Below are positions 11,187 to 22,725 of a DNA stretch of 64,000 nucleotides, one piece after another. Made by a program: the position numbers and the translations under genes. The notes below the pieces were generated by a model. It saw only the letters and a program-made list of their open reading frames with translations, did not search any database and was not told the origin of the DNA. Positions within the stretch are counted from its first letter, which is position 1; every line of letters begins with the position of its first letter. The DNA lies in the NCBI GenBank assembly GCA_003184365.1, contig NKYR01000120.1:1-64000 (forward strand), given 5' to 3'. Source of the stretch: Evernia prunastri (taxonomy: Eukaryota > Ascomycota > Lecanoromycetes > Lecanorales > Parmeliaceae).

Positions 11187-12243
11187 GTACAGCTTACAAG
11201 TTGTGGATGATTCCCTGAAGGATTTACACTGCCCGCGACTTTTTGCTATCTACTCTGCCTTTAAAGTTCATCGCTGAAGACTGGGGGGTTCTGTTTTACA
11301 CTTCCCTGAAGGCATTCCCATCGCCGCAACTCAAGTCCCGATCGGAGACACAGTTGCCTAAAGGAGCTAGATCGAGATGAGTGCCGGGCCTAGCGGAACC
11401 ATGTCTTTGCAAGGATCAATTAGGTCAGGCTGGCGCAAAGCTTGCTGAGAGATGGGCAGATGTGCCCCTGAGATGCCGGCCAATTCATACTCGACCAGTC
11501 AGCTTAAATGGCATGCGATCAACCAGGCATGGTGATGCGGGAAGCTCACACCACGATCACATACCCATGATCTATCTACGGTCAAAGTACCTACCTGGTA
11601 TTCCCCTGATCCCTAGGATGTCTACGTCGGCTACGGCATCTTAGATATGAGGCACTACTTGAAGTCAATTGTTTTCATCCTCGCACTCTGCTCGTATAGT
11701 CCGTCACTAACTTTGCGTTACTTTGCTTGTCCCACCATGACACCATCGTTGACACATGTTGATCGGATTGGACGTCGCCGGTTCGGGAAGGCCATCGGCT
11801 CGATTGTGCCTCCTTGAACGGACGGTCCCGCACAAATAATTTGCTTGATTTCGCAGTGGGTGTCATTTGAGTTCGAACTTCGACTTCTGATTTCTGTTGA
11901 AAAGTTGGAGAAGGCGGAGCTGTACCCTGTGAGCCCCACCCCAACCCGCCCCCATGGGCCACGGTATGTGAGCCAACGGAAGATGATATCCCCTCCCGGT
12001 TCCCCCTAGCGTGCCCGTGCCATAAACCGTCCGAAGTAACATCACCACGCGAGATGGGACTTGAACGCCCCGTGGGAATTCCCGTACTTCGTACGTCCTT
12101 TACGTCTTGTTTAATTTACTACTACTAGGTGGGCAACTGTTGGGAAATATGCCTTCCATCGAAGCGTCCCCTCCCTTCTCCGCAAACGTTTGCAATCACG
12201 GGGTTTGCGACGACGACGACAGCATCGTTGGATCCTGGGGAAG
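11187..12243. other. divergent intergenic region
   Basis: This stretch separates the 5' ends of the GMC oxidoreductase gene (minus) and the rhodopsin-like gene (plus), so it should contain both promoters. I could not identify specific sites. Near 12050-12075 a B-box-like TTCAAGTCCC occurs on the minus strand, but no tRNA cloverleaf can be built around it. Confidence 0.5.
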
Positions 12244-13673
12244 ATGTCCGGCAAGAGTAATAGCAATGCCTACTATCAGACCCGTGTCCCAGACCTTTAT
12301 GCGGCCACCATCAGCTTGGCGGTCCTGCAGACCATCGCTGTTGTAGCACGGCTCGCCGCCAGGAAGATATCGGCCGCGAATTTATGGTGGGATGACTACA
12401 CCATTCTGCTTGCTCTGGTGAGACATACGACGTCCCACCCCGATGTCTCTGGGGTTTTCTCCCGGAGTGGAAAAAAGGGCTCCTGAGCTTACGGTGCTGT
12501 TAGGTGCTGGACTTCGGGCTTTGCGCCTGCTACTGGGTCCCGATCCGAATCTGCCATTTCGGACGTCACACCCAGGCATATGGCGGTCCCGTCACCGAAG
12601 GCGACCTGCTGATCTTTTTCAAGGTAAGCTCCAACTACCGTGGCCCAGAAGTCCAGAAGCGGACTCTGCATCTAACGCTCTTGCTCGGTGAAAAAAAAAG
12701 TCCCAATTGGCCCTCCAAATCCTATCCTTCGCCACCGCCTGCGCCATCAAGACGTCCCTCATCCTCCTCTACTACCGTCTCTTCGGCGTCGTCCGGTGGT
12801 TCCGGGCGCTCTTGGGCGTCATGTGGCTGTTGGTGCTCGCCTACTTCGTGGCGGACACCCTGGTCGCAGTGTTCGAGTGCAGCCCGATCGGATACTACTG
12901 GGACAAGACGATCAAAGGGGGCAGCTGCATCGACCAGAACGCCTTCTACCGCTGGAACGGGGTCGCGAACCTGCTGATCGACTTCTCGATCCTGGTCCTG
13001 CCGATGATGATGGTCTGGCGGCTGAACCTGGACCTCCGGTCGAAAATCACCCTGACGGGCGTCTTCCTGCTGGGCACACTGTACGTACCTCTCCTCTCAT
13101 CAGCCTCCCCCCGTGCCCCCCAACTACGACCGTATCCGAAAAGGAGAAGAAAACTGACACACCACACCCCACAGCGCCTGCGTCGCCTCCATCGTCCGCG
13201 TCTGGGCCTTCAACCTCGCCGACTTCGCCGACTTCGAATACACCATCACGACCGCGGTGATCTGGACAGTCATCGAGCAATCCCTCGGCATCATCTGCGC
13301 CTGCCTCCCCACCCTGCGTCCCCTCCTCTCCCGCCTCGGCCTCTTCACCCTCGCCCGATCCTCCACCACCCACACCTCCTCCACCGTCAAAAACAAAAAC
13401 AACAACACAACAAACACGAACAACTCCCGCTCCGGCGCCGCCATCGGCCTCAGCCACCTGAGTTCGCGCCCGGGCTTCCGGCCCTCGACGGACGCCGGGG
13501 CCGGCTTCGCCCGGCTGGACGAGGAGAGCGAGGCGGGGCTGAGGGTGGGGGTGGGGAATGGTTTCTCGGCGCGCGCGGTCAGGATGCCGAGTGGGGATGC
13601 GCCGCAGGTGGCGAGGGGGATTTTGAAGGGGCAGACAGTGGAGCAGCATTATGATGAGGTGGATGGGTTTTGA
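12244..13673 (+). CDS. rhodopsin-like seven-helix membrane protein (WWDDY type)
   Basis: Four exons, 12244..12417, 12504..12623, 12701..13080 and 13175..13673, with introns of 86, 77 and 94 nt (donors GTGAGA, GTAAGC, GTACGT); the joined frame codes for 390 residues. It has the layout of the large fungal family of integral membrane proteins with a rhodopsin-like domain (PF20684, related to PTH11-type receptors): helix 1 around LYAATISLAVLQTIAVVARL, the family hallmark WWDDYTILLAL, a loop with YGGPVTEGDLLIFFK, and later helices including WFRALLGVMWLLVLAYFVAD and LLIDFSILVLPMMMVWRL. The C-terminal ~120 residues are a cytosolic, Ser/Thr/Asn-rich tail. No retinal lysine motif is visible, so light sensing should not be assumed. 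It probably acts at the plasma membrane; ligand unknown. The ATG follows a short 5' leader and no alternative start gives a better helix 1. Confidence 0.85.
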
Positions 13674-14006
13674 AAGTTGAGCGTCGGGGTTTGTTTGTAA
13701 ATTTAGAGGGAAGCGTACGTGGATATGATGGAGGCGCTAGGACGCTGCGGGATTGAAAAAGCTGGATGATGGTTGCCGGGCGGTTTATCTATGTGTATAT
13801 ATGGGATAGGACGGCGGCGTCATATTATTGGGCTTCTCGAGCGTCACATGATGGAGTATCCTGGATTAGACGGGCGTAGCAAAGTCTGCTTCAAAGATAT
13901 TTAATTTTTATGAAGAAGAAAGCTTTTCTCCATGAAAGAATTCTAACGCCCAAGCTCTATATACACACAACCATCCCACACCCTCACCCCCTCTTCCCAA
14001 CCCCCT
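13674..14006. other. convergent 3' intergenic region
   Basis: About 330 bases between the stop codons of two converging genes. It contains only what are likely to be the two 3' untranslated regions; no gene is seen. Confidence 0.6.
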
Positions 14007-15941
14007 CTACCCCTTCCTCTTCAACCCCGCCAGAATCCCACTCGCCGCCTTCTCCGCGAGCGCATACACCGTCGCCTGCGGATGCCCCGGCGGCAAAAAC
14101 GGAAAACTGCTCGCATCCACCACCCTCAGCCTCCTCACCCCATGCACCTTGAAATCGCGCCCCACGACCGCCATGCCGTCCGCGACAGGACCCATCTTGC
14201 ACGTCGCGGCCGCGTGCCACACGGGCGCCAGCGCCTCCTTTATGAAATCCAGAATCTCCGCGTCGGTCTGCACCGCGGCGCCGGGGATCTTCTCCGGCCC
14301 TGTGGTGACGGCGCTCAGGTTGGCCCAGACCTGGCGCTGGCGCTTGAAGGCCGCGATTGCGACCTCGACGTCGGCCGGGTGGGAGAGGTAGTTGGGGTTT
14401 ATGAGCGGGGGGTCCGCGGCGCTCGTGCTGTTGATGGTGACGGAGCCGCGGCTCAGGGGCGCGACGAGGGCCGTGGCGACGGTGGCATAGTTGAGCCTGT
14501 CGGTCGGGTCCTCCGTTGCGTAATCGCGCTGGAAGCCCAGGGCGCCGCTGGCGGGGAGGAACTCGAGGTCGGGCCAGTCCCGGGGGAAGGCGGCGTCGAG
14601 GGCGTGCTGGGTCGCGGGGGAGAGGCCGCTGCGGTACTGCGGGGGCAGTTTCTCCCAGCCGAGGACTTCGATACCGCCCAGGGTGAGCGGGCCCGTGTGG
14701 GTGGTTTGGTAGGCGGAAATGCCGGCGGCGGCGGCGGCGGGGCTGTTGAGGCCGGCTGAGTTGGTGACGACGTTCACCGGGTACGAGGTGCCCCAGAAGA
14801 CGTGGTCCCAGAGGTTCTGGCCGACGCCGGGCAGGGGTTTGACGATGGGGATGCCGAGGCCCTTGAGCGTTTTGGGGGGCCCGATGCCCGAGAGCATGAG
14901 GAGTTGCGGGGACTGGAAGGTGCCTGCTGAGAGGATGATTTCGTTTCGGGCGGTCAAGGTGTAGGAGCTGCCGTTGACCCCCGAGACGCCTTCCGGAGCG
15001 ACTAGGACGCCTGTGGCCGTGGTTTTGTCGAAGAGGATTTTCTGCGCCAGCGTGTTGTTGTAGACTTTGAGGGTCGTATTTTTCAGCGCAGATTGCAAGA
15101 AACTGGACTCTGAAGACGATCTCGTCGCGGCTGTGGGGTCAATGGTCGAAGGGACGTAGGCAGAGCCTATCAATTTTCCACTTTGAAAGCCATCAATCGG
15201 CGCCTGCCCCACCGCTTCAAGCCCCACTTGCGCCCACGTCCCCCAAGGGTCATCATAGTCGCCAAAAGAGACCTGGAGCGGACCTCCGGTCGTGTTGAAC
15301 GCTGACGGGTCTTGGACGTTGGAGCTATTGGGATATGTGACCGAGCGGGCAGTAAAATTCACACTCTTTTCGTAGAAGGGCAAGAGGTTGGGGAAGGTAT
15401 AGCTGCTGTCGCCGGTTTCTTTTGCCCACTTCTTCGAGGAGCCCAGTGTCTGCCTATGGTAGTACATGAAATTCCGCGCAGAGGATCCGCCCAACGTTTT
15501 GCCACGCGCGTAGTGCAGGCTTCGATTGTTCGCACCCTGTGTATGCAACTCTTAGTGAATGTTCGAAATTCTGCCGATCTCATGACTTACAGTCTGCGGA
15601 GTAGTAACGAAACCCCAGTCCACGAGTGGATTTGTATCGTTCGGCGCTGTCCCTGCATACACGGTGCAATATCCTGGTATCACACTGACATTGCCATCGT
15701 CAGCTTCATAGAATCCGCCAGCTTCGATGACTGCGACAGTAATGTTTGGATTCTCGGCAAGCCGAGACGCGACCGCTAAGCCAGCAGTTCCTCCTCCGAT
15801 TATGATGTAGTCGTAAGCCGCGTCAACGCCGGATACGCCGAACGATGTGCTTGGATCATTAGGAATATAAGAAGCAGGAGCTGCGAAGAGCTCTACGGCG
15901 AACAGAACATGGCAGAGGAGTAATGAGAGAAGATGCATCAT
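14007..15941 (-). CDS. secreted GMC oxidoreductase (AA3_2-like)
   Basis: Two exons, 15941..15591 and 15536..14007, with a 54-nt intron (donor GTAAGT, acceptor ACACAG); 626 residues. A hydrophobic signal peptide (LLSLLLCHVLFAVELFAAPA) starts the protein, then the FAD-binding motif YIIIGGGTAGLAVASRLAE, GKTLGGSSARNFMYY (GMC signature 1), EIILSAGTFQSPQLLMLSGI (signature 2), and the C-terminal catalytic region VWHAAATCKMG with LRVVDASSFPFLPPGHPQA. The two histidines in WHAAA and GHPQA occupy the expected catalytic positions. Many Asn-X-Ser/Thr sites fit a glycosylated, secreted enzyme. It is expected to oxidise an alcohol, sugar or aryl alcohol with FAD, passing electrons to oxygen or a quinone; the substrate cannot be read from sequence. 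All motifs are intact, in contrast to the GMC gene at 8.9-11.2 kb, with which it shares little beyond the family core. ATG codons at 15941 and 15938 are both possible starts. Confidence 0.9.
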
Positions 15942-18200
15942 GGCGCGGTTGAGTGTTGCTCCTCGAAGACGACGTCGTCCGACCGGTCATAGTTCGATCA
16001 TGACTGTCAAAGAGCTGAAAATCCATCTTGATTCCTTCGTATTATTTCGCAGCGTAGGATTTTGAATGTTTAGACTTTTGTTGGATTCAGAGGGCGGGGG
16101 ACTAGACAGGGTTGATGACTGCCTATCTTCGGATGCCGTCCGGCCAGGCGAGCAAGGTTGCCGGGCTAGCTCTGAGGTCATGATCATAATAATATGGGAT
16201 CATACGATGCCCCCGCAGTCGAAACGGCTTGGATGCTCGAGCTACCTGTATTTAGTTATCTGATAGAATATCCAGGACTGCTATTTGTCATTACAAATAG
16301 CTTGCGCAAATTGATAACTGCTAGGCTTTCCGAGGCACTCTCTAAAAGCTCGGGTCCCCTAAGGACCCCTAAAGTGTCCCTTCACAATAGTGCCATGCCC
16401 CCCGAGAAGCAATAATGACGAGGCTTCTTTTGGCTCAAAGAATGATTGATTACTCGCGAACTTGGTCTTGTTATTTTTGATGAAAACGACGCGACAGATA
16501 TCATGATTAATAAAATAAAGGTTGTTCAAGCGCTCAGTACGCGAGTACGAGTCATCTGAAGAAAAGACGAAGAAGAGAAAACAGAACAATGGTGCATAGG
16601 GAGGGCCAGGAGGCTCTGAAGCCTGAAGTCGAGATTAGCTTAGAATGTCATGGTCCATGAAATTAGCGGCCAAACGCATCATCTCGGCTTGAAAGCCACG
16701 TGGAAATGTCGCCAATCGCATGCGGAGAATAGTTGCATGGTGCGAATTGATGCCGACTGCGTGAATCGCCAATGAGAGATTGCCCGCAGCGCAGGGCGTC
16801 AGGTATGCAGCTAATCAAGTTGAATCAACGAAGCTCCTCAGCCTCCTGTCTCTTGAAGTTGTCAAGCTCCGAATCGGGTGAATTGAAAACCGGGCAACCA
16901 TTGAAGCACGCATGTAGTTTTACTCCACGAGGGCTCCCAGCCTCCCCGCTAACAGAGCTTATTATCAACCCTGGCTCTGGGGATTCCGGGGATTCCGGGC
17001 CGAAGGAAACAAGATGCAATTCTGAGAGAAGCTTCCCAGCCGCATCTTTACCGACCAGTCAAGCTGTGGATGACTCCATGACCGCCAGAGCAGACTAACG
17101 TCCATGCTTCATCTTATTCATCACCCTGCTATGCCGCACGTGTAGACGTTTAAACTTTAATGTGAGTTCAGTTAGAGATGATTTTCTGCCCGGTACATCC
17201 CGCGGCGGATTGGCAATCGACGTTTAGGGTTCGGATACAAGGGCTCCAGCTCGGCTGAGCCATGAAAAAGATCGGCGGTTTTGGAGGATTTGCTTATGCT
17301 AAACGTCTGGTTTTGCATCTGGGCTTAGGTCATAGCAAATGTTGAACGTATTTGAGCTACCCTCGATGAATTGAATACTGGTAAATCACACTCTTCGGAA
17401 AGCGCACTCACAGGTGCGATATCCGGGTGATCTCGGGTAGCTCCGGGGACCGTGTGAATGACCACCCCACAACGTGACAGGTACCCACCTTAACGCTAGC
17501 AGACTCATACTCCAGCCCTATTTGCGCTGCGTGACGGGGGGTCCCAGAAAGGTTGCCTGGAAAGATCGAGCCTTAGGAAGCTTATCCTGAGCACGATGGG
17601 GGCATTGAAGGTCAGAATGGACTGGATCGGATGCGACTTGGAGGCAGTTTCAAGCCCATTGTCCGGGCAAGTCTTCATGCAACGGCTTACTTGAGAATTT
17701 GGCGTGAGAGATGCAGCGTACAGGACTTTGAATGCAAAATTCTGTGAATGATACCTCATCTGCTCCTAAGAGTAAAACGGAACGAAGAAGGAGAATGAAT
17801 AGTCTCAATTCTGGGGAATCATTCAAACCAATGCCTTCGAGCGGGCGGCCGAAGATCACTCGAACTGGCACATGTATCATTTCCTTTGATTGGAATGCCA
17901 GTGCCGAGGCGACACACGCTGTCACCGATCACGTTGCGGGTTTCGCCTAGTTCGAGGCCAGCACAACGATGTGCCAAGCTTTTCTCTCGAGCTGTCATGT
18001 TCTTGTTTCGCCTTACAGTTGACGTACCATTGCTGACATTTTTATGGAAATTGGTTGCTCTGAGTTGGCTCACGAGACCTCGAAAAGTTTCTGAGTTGTA
18101 GTCAACGCCAACGGTAATTCTTGCCTATTAAATAAAGACAAAGACGGAGGCAATATGAGCCTTCTCGGCTGCTCACTCATCTCTAGGAGCACTAAGAGAT
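15942..18200. other. intergenic, no gene recognised
   Basis: More than 2 kb without a supportable gene. The left end is the promoter of the secreted GMC gene. Short frames of up to about 108 codons exist on both strands but lack motifs, splice signals in phase, or convincing amino-acid composition. Confidence 0.5.
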
Positions 18201-18212
18201 GATGCCTAAGTA

Positions 18213-18830
18213 TGGTCTCAACGGGGAGCCTCTACACATTGGAAAGAGAACCCAGACCTCCTCAAGCTGTATGAAGCGTACGAGAAGAAAGCGAATCGTG
18301 GTAAGTGCTCTGTATCTTCAGGGATTGTTTCAGCAAATTGATGCTCACAAAGCCCAAAGGAGTCAGTGTGACCGGTGGTAACAAAATCCCCATTCCGAAA
18401 ATTATCTCGTTGGGTCCCTGCTGGTGTGTGGGACTGGTACCTTTTTTGCTATGTGTCAAAGGGGCTCGCGCGACCCTATTGATTTTGAGTTGTCGCTGCG
18501 AGACCGGAGATTCTATCCAAGGAGATAACCGAAGATATTCTGAAGTGGTAAGGAAGGCTCAACTGATCGACCCTGCTCTGAACGCTTGCAGCTATTATTA
18601 TTGAACCTTACGGCCAGTGCGCAATAGTCGGCCGTAACAACTCTCATATCTTATTCACCAGGTCAAGGCTTTGTCGAGCGGTTGCACTCCATAGGTAGGA
18701 GACCTTCACTTGTAAAAATTAAGTGCCGCTTTGGTTTCTAACGCGCTTACATGAGTGTAGCGGTAGGCCTGTGATTCTGAATGGTCGTCTGGGTGGAGGC
18801 TACCCAAAAGTGAGTTGGGAAATGTCAAAT
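18213..18830 (+). pseudogene. possible remnant of a class III aminotransferase
   Basis: Three pieces look more protein-like than their surroundings. First, an open segment at 18213..18300 (WKENPDLLKLYEAYEKKANR) ends exactly at a strong donor, GTAAGT at 18301. Second, at about 18588-18620 the frame reads LAAIIIEPYGQC, similar to the conserved beta-strand before the cofactor-aspartate region in class III, PLP-dependent aminotransferases. Third, at 18789-18806, in the same frame as the second piece, it reads LGGGYP, a motif found near the PLP lysine in that family. Between the second and third pieces lie stop codons (near 18700-18722) that I could not remove with a plausible intron, and the PLP lysine itself is not seen. 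If the reading is right, this is a decayed gene. The motifs are short and the match may be chance. Confidence 0.25.
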
Positions 18831-19713
18831 GTCTTTACCGTTTATGATTGTAATCCATGGGCGGAGGCAGTACTACATATTCCTATTCTTTGTTTTTCTC
18901 TGAACTTGCCAAAGGTACAAGTACCCTCCATGCCTTCCCTCAAGGATGTAAGACTAGGATCGGGCTAGGAATGCTGAAGGATAGGGATGCCAAGCCGCTA
19001 GTCTCTCATTTCACTAGTGTGTTACCAGCTGACTTCTTTCAATCCAGATAGCTTTGCAAGCGAAAATATGTTGCTCCCGTAGTCTCTCTTGACCACTTAT
19101 ATATCTACATATATGGCTTCTAGGCCAGCCCTTGAGTACCAGGTCGTGCGAAGTGCTTTAGGGTCTCTTGCTGAAATCAGCACTATCATGCCGACAACTT
19201 TGTCTTCAACATGTTTCAGGTTGCAGCGTGTCGCGACGCCAGAGTTGTATGTCCGATGCAGCTCACAAAACATCATGGCCTTTGATCTTCTGAATTCAAA
19301 CTTACATCGACGTACCAGAAGACAAACCTCTCTGCACTCTTTGGAATTCTTTGAAAGAAGGGTAAGTACATCATTTCGCCAGCTAGAAGATACTTCTAGA
19401 AGCAGAAGCGTTTAACACCCACCTCAAGCTTCTCATTGCCCACGTCTCGTCTTTAGGCAACCCTAATCCTGACTCTATTTCTAGAACTGGTCGCGTCAAT
19501 ACGACGCCATCTTATCAAGGTACGGCAGAGGAGGATTTTGCAAGCTACGTGTACTTTGTGCCCGCTTCAGTACCTGCCCCATCTGTCCTGCACCATCAAA
19601 AATAGCAGCTGACCCTCACCGGCAAGGAAACCCCATAAGCGACACCGGAACCCTCCATCGCCTCCAAATCTCGATCATAAGGTTCAGAAAAGAGTTTTCT
19701 ACAATCGTCCAGC
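18831..19713. other. intergenic, no gene recognised
   Basis: Nothing supportable is seen here. It contains the promoter of the RNase H-like gene, which begins at 19714. Confidence 0.5.
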
Positions 19714-20238
19714 ATGCCATACACCATGGATCTTTTCGCGGAGGGCCGCTGTCGCCACAGTGGCACACCCGGCATCATCGCAGCAGCAGCCGTCACCATG
19801 ACGAACAAATACGACCACCGAAAAACCTGGGTCGAATGCCTCCCGGATTCCCCAACGCCAACAACGCACCGCGCCGAATTCCACGCCGCCATCCTCGCGC
19901 TCGAAAAAGCCGAGCTCAAGGCGCAACAGGTGCACACGCCCACACACATGGATATCACGATCCACACGAGTTCGAAGTACGTGATCGCCTGTATGACGCA
20001 ATGGTGCTTGAGATGGATAGAGAACGACTTCAAGACCGCCAAGGGCCGTGAAGTGGCTAACAGGGATTTGGTCGAGACGGCGGTGGACCTTGTGAGGAGC
20101 GTACAGGATGCGGGGACGGTGTACTGGGTTTGGGTGCCGAGGAGCCAGAACCGGGTGGTGCGTGCGGAGGTGAAAAGGCTGTTGGATGTGATGGAGCCGT
20201 GGTATGAGGAACCCGCTTGGGACGAACAGATGTTTTGA
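19714..20238 (+). CDS. RNase H-like domain protein with altered active site
   Basis: A single exon codes for 174 residues. The fold is RNase H type 1: a first strand with MDLFAEG (Asp6), then GIIAAAAV, HRAEFHAAILALEKAEL with Glu55 in helix A, DITIHTSSKYVIACMTQW, a WIENDFKTAKGREVANRDL segment very like that of fungal RNase H proteins, and YWVWVPRSQN at the last strand. RNase HI enzymes cut the RNA strand of RNA-DNA hybrids with four acidic residues. Here the third one, usually Asp in a T-D-S word, is Ser86, and the VPGH histidine loop is VPRSQN. Many fungal genomes carry stand-alone RNase H-like proteins of about this length. It may be inactive as a nuclease and bind hybrid or RNA instead; this is inference. 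The ATG at 19714 is the first in frame and places Asp6 correctly. Confidence 0.75.
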   Translation: MPYTMDLFAEGRCRHSGTPGIIAAAAVTMTNKYDHRKTWVECLPDSPTPTTHRAEFHAAILALEKAELKAQQVHTPTHMDITIHTSSKYVIACMTQWCLRWIENDFKTAKGREVANRDLVETAVDLVRSVQDAGTVYWVWVPRSQNRVVRAEVKRLLDVMEPWYEEPAWDEQMF

Positions 20239-21502
20239 TCATATAGGGGATGGGGAAGTTTGCAAGAGAAGTTGGCAAGGAATGAAGGAGGCTGGACCGG
20301 TTTTGACTGACGCATTGTAATGGCAACATGATGTATTCTAGGGTCCCCAGCGCCGTAGTGTTTTCCAAATCGCTTGTTCGGAGCAGCTGTGCCGGAGAGG
20401 ATTCATTACGGTCCCATGGCTGGTTTGTGCGGGTCACCGAAGCGAAGCGGTATCTCGCGGTACTTTAATACCAAAAACAATTCACCAATTCTCCTCTCGA
20501 TCAATCAAACCAATCCCTTTCCCAAAAACGAACACAGCGCATCCCCGCCCATTCTTCCCCTCCTTCGCCCCTCCAAACCTTCCCTCTCACTCTCAACAAC
20601 AGGCATCCATCAGAACCCGCACCTTTACGACCCGCCGCAAGCAGCACAGCCACATTAAGGTCAGGCCAAATTGCTCAAAAAGCCCATTATTAATTCTAAT
20701 CACGAGTCGGAAAAGCTTCGAAAAACATCTGAAAATACAACTAACTCACGAACATTCAACCGTATCAATAGTGCATCATGAGCGTAGACGTACGCTACAC
20801 ACACATGTGCATTTCAGCGGCCAATAACATAGGTACGGCTACTGGCTGGACTACTGACTGGCTGGAGCAGAGGTCGAGTTCCCTTTCGGACAGTTTACAA
20901 TGACGGGAAGCAGTCAGTTGAAGCTGGAGACCATATAAAAATTTTCCTCTGAGCTTGGATTAATAGACTGGTAGGATTAGATGGAAATGAGCTCCGTAAG
21001 ATCCGACAACTAATTCCATGAAGTCAGAATAAAACTGTATATCTATCCGTGTACCCACAGAACAATAAAGGAAGGAAGAAGCAAATCTGCGAAATGCAAA
21101 GAGAGAAAAATGCGTCAAAGAACACTCACGACGCAGCTTCGGTTCACAGCGACTATAGTGAAGCAAAAGGCGCTCCTGGACTCACGTCGCCTAGGGCAGA
21201 GGAGATGGCTCAAGCTGGGAGCTTCGCAGGTGGAATCTTTGTCCGCATACGAATCACAACCGTATTGTATTTTCTTGCGTGCGACTGGCACGAAGCATTT
21301 GAAAGTTGCGAAGTGAAACTGTGTTCATTAGGTCACGATGCGATTAAGAAACACCCAGCAAGTTCTGTATATATCTGCAATGATGCAAACCGTGTACGAG
21401 AGAAAGATAGAAAGAGAAAAAACCTAGCAAACAAAACTAAGACCCGCGCTCCATGTGACATTCTGAACCCTATCCACATGCTGATCTTGGAGAGAGATAC
21501 CC
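20239..21502. other. convergent intergenic region, no gene recognised
   Basis: About 1.26 kb between the stop codons of two converging genes. Open frames such as one of 170 codons at 21049-21561 overlap the GH16 3' exon on the opposite strand and have no motif. I see no RNA gene or repeat. Confidence 0.5.
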
Positions 21503-22633
21503 TCAGCAACTGCCCGCACTCGTCGTTGTATTGTAATACATCTCGATCTTCGATATCTTGAGGATGTTGTCTGACAGTGGTGGGCCGGCAGACCACTTAG
21601 GATCGCCGTTGCTACAAGAGAGATACCGTCAGCTCATACTTCTACAGCGTCAAGCAAGCAAAAGCAGATGCGCAATGCCGAAGAAGGGCGGGATCGCTTA
21701 CCTCCAGTTATTCCACAACCACTTTCCCGGCTGACTTGGCACGTTCTGGGTCAAGCTCGTCTGCTTCACGCCGCCGAGGTAGAAATCCGTACGATCCGAC
21801 ATCCAATCCAAGCGATACTCGTAGAACTGAGATGTTGAGTCCGCAGGAGAGGCGCATGTAACAGTCGTCAGGGCCGAGCCGGGACTGGTCTTTTGGTTCG
21901 TGTAGTGAACGCCTTGGAACTGCCCGCCCGTGAGGACCTCGATGTCCGCTTCCTGGCTATCATTCTGGTAAAAGAACGGGCTCGAAACTGTGCCGGAGAC
22001 GCTGCTGACTTCCATCATTGTGCGCACGCTGCCGTAGAGAATACTCTCCTCTAAGGTATAGACTTCGGCACCTGTGATGGGAGAGGAGATGGTTTGCCCT
22101 CCTGGTACCGTAAGCTGCAAAGCACCATCTTTGACAGCTACATTGGAAGTAGTAAATTGTCGAGGGCCAGTGTCGGTGTCGGTGCTGTTGATCGTGTCTG
22201 TGCTGATGTTCAAAACGTCGCTTGGGAGGGCGTTGAGGGCGGAGAAGTCGAGGGTCAGGGTATGGGTGAAGCTGCCAACACCGTCGACTGTCCAGAGACA
22301 GCCTTCTTTCGCTGCTGGCGACGAGATGCCTGCTGAGCCACTTGTTGGTGGTGGACAAGATGGTTGCTGTGTCGGAGACGTGGATGAACCGCAGGTTCCG
22401 AAGGCGGATTGGCAGCCCGTACCGCAGTAGTCGTCTGTGTTTCCACAGTATCCAGCCGCAGAGCAACAAGCTCCGCCGTGTGAATCTTGAGGGTTGCAAG
22501 CGTACCCGTTGCTGCCTCCACAGGTATTGTCTGGGGTTATGGTACGCTTGTGCTTGCCGGCATCGTCGTTATGAAGAGAAGGTGCTGCAGATACTGCTGA
22601 AATCAACAAAAGAAAGGCGCTGGACATATACAT
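21503..22633 (-). CDS. secreted CBM18-GH16 cell-wall glycosidase/transglycosylase
   Basis: Two exons, 22633..21702 and 21611..21503, with a 90-nt intron (donor GTAAGC, acceptor TGTAG); 346 residues. Residues 1-17 form a signal peptide (MYMSSAFLLLISAVSAA) followed by a KHKR Kex2-like site. A chitin-recognition module (CBM18) with eight cysteines occupies about residues 38-81 (NTCGGSNGYACNP to FGTC). A Pro/Ser/Thr linker leads to a GH16 jelly-roll domain with the catalytic ExDxE motif as EADIE (Glu228, Asp230, Glu232). The second exon adds SNGDPKWSAGPPLSDN and ISKIEMYYNTT, a typical GH16 C-terminus. Signal-CBM18-GH16 order recalls the Crh chitin-glucan transglycosylases, but the ExDxE context (DSQEADIEVLTG) is not that of classical Crh enzymes and no GPI signal is seen. 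A role in binding chitin and cutting or remodelling beta-glucan in the wall is likely. Three tandem repeats lie just upstream of the start. Confidence 0.9.
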
Positions 22634-22725
22634 GATGGAAATGGTTGATGGGTGATGAATATTGATGAGACAAAAGAAGTGATACGATACCTTACCTTTA
22701 TACTCGAGAAGCAAATCCTAAAATG

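Noticed and set aside
12045..12085. A B-box-like TTCAAGTCCC on the minus strand that suggested a tRNA gene.
   Set aside because: No T stem of five pairs, anticodon arm or acceptor stem can be built around it.
8936..15941. A secondary-metabolite cluster formed by the two GMC oxidoreductases and the membrane protein.
   Set aside because: No backbone synthase, transporter or tailoring enzymes lie between or beside them, and the genes are on both strands with normal spacing.
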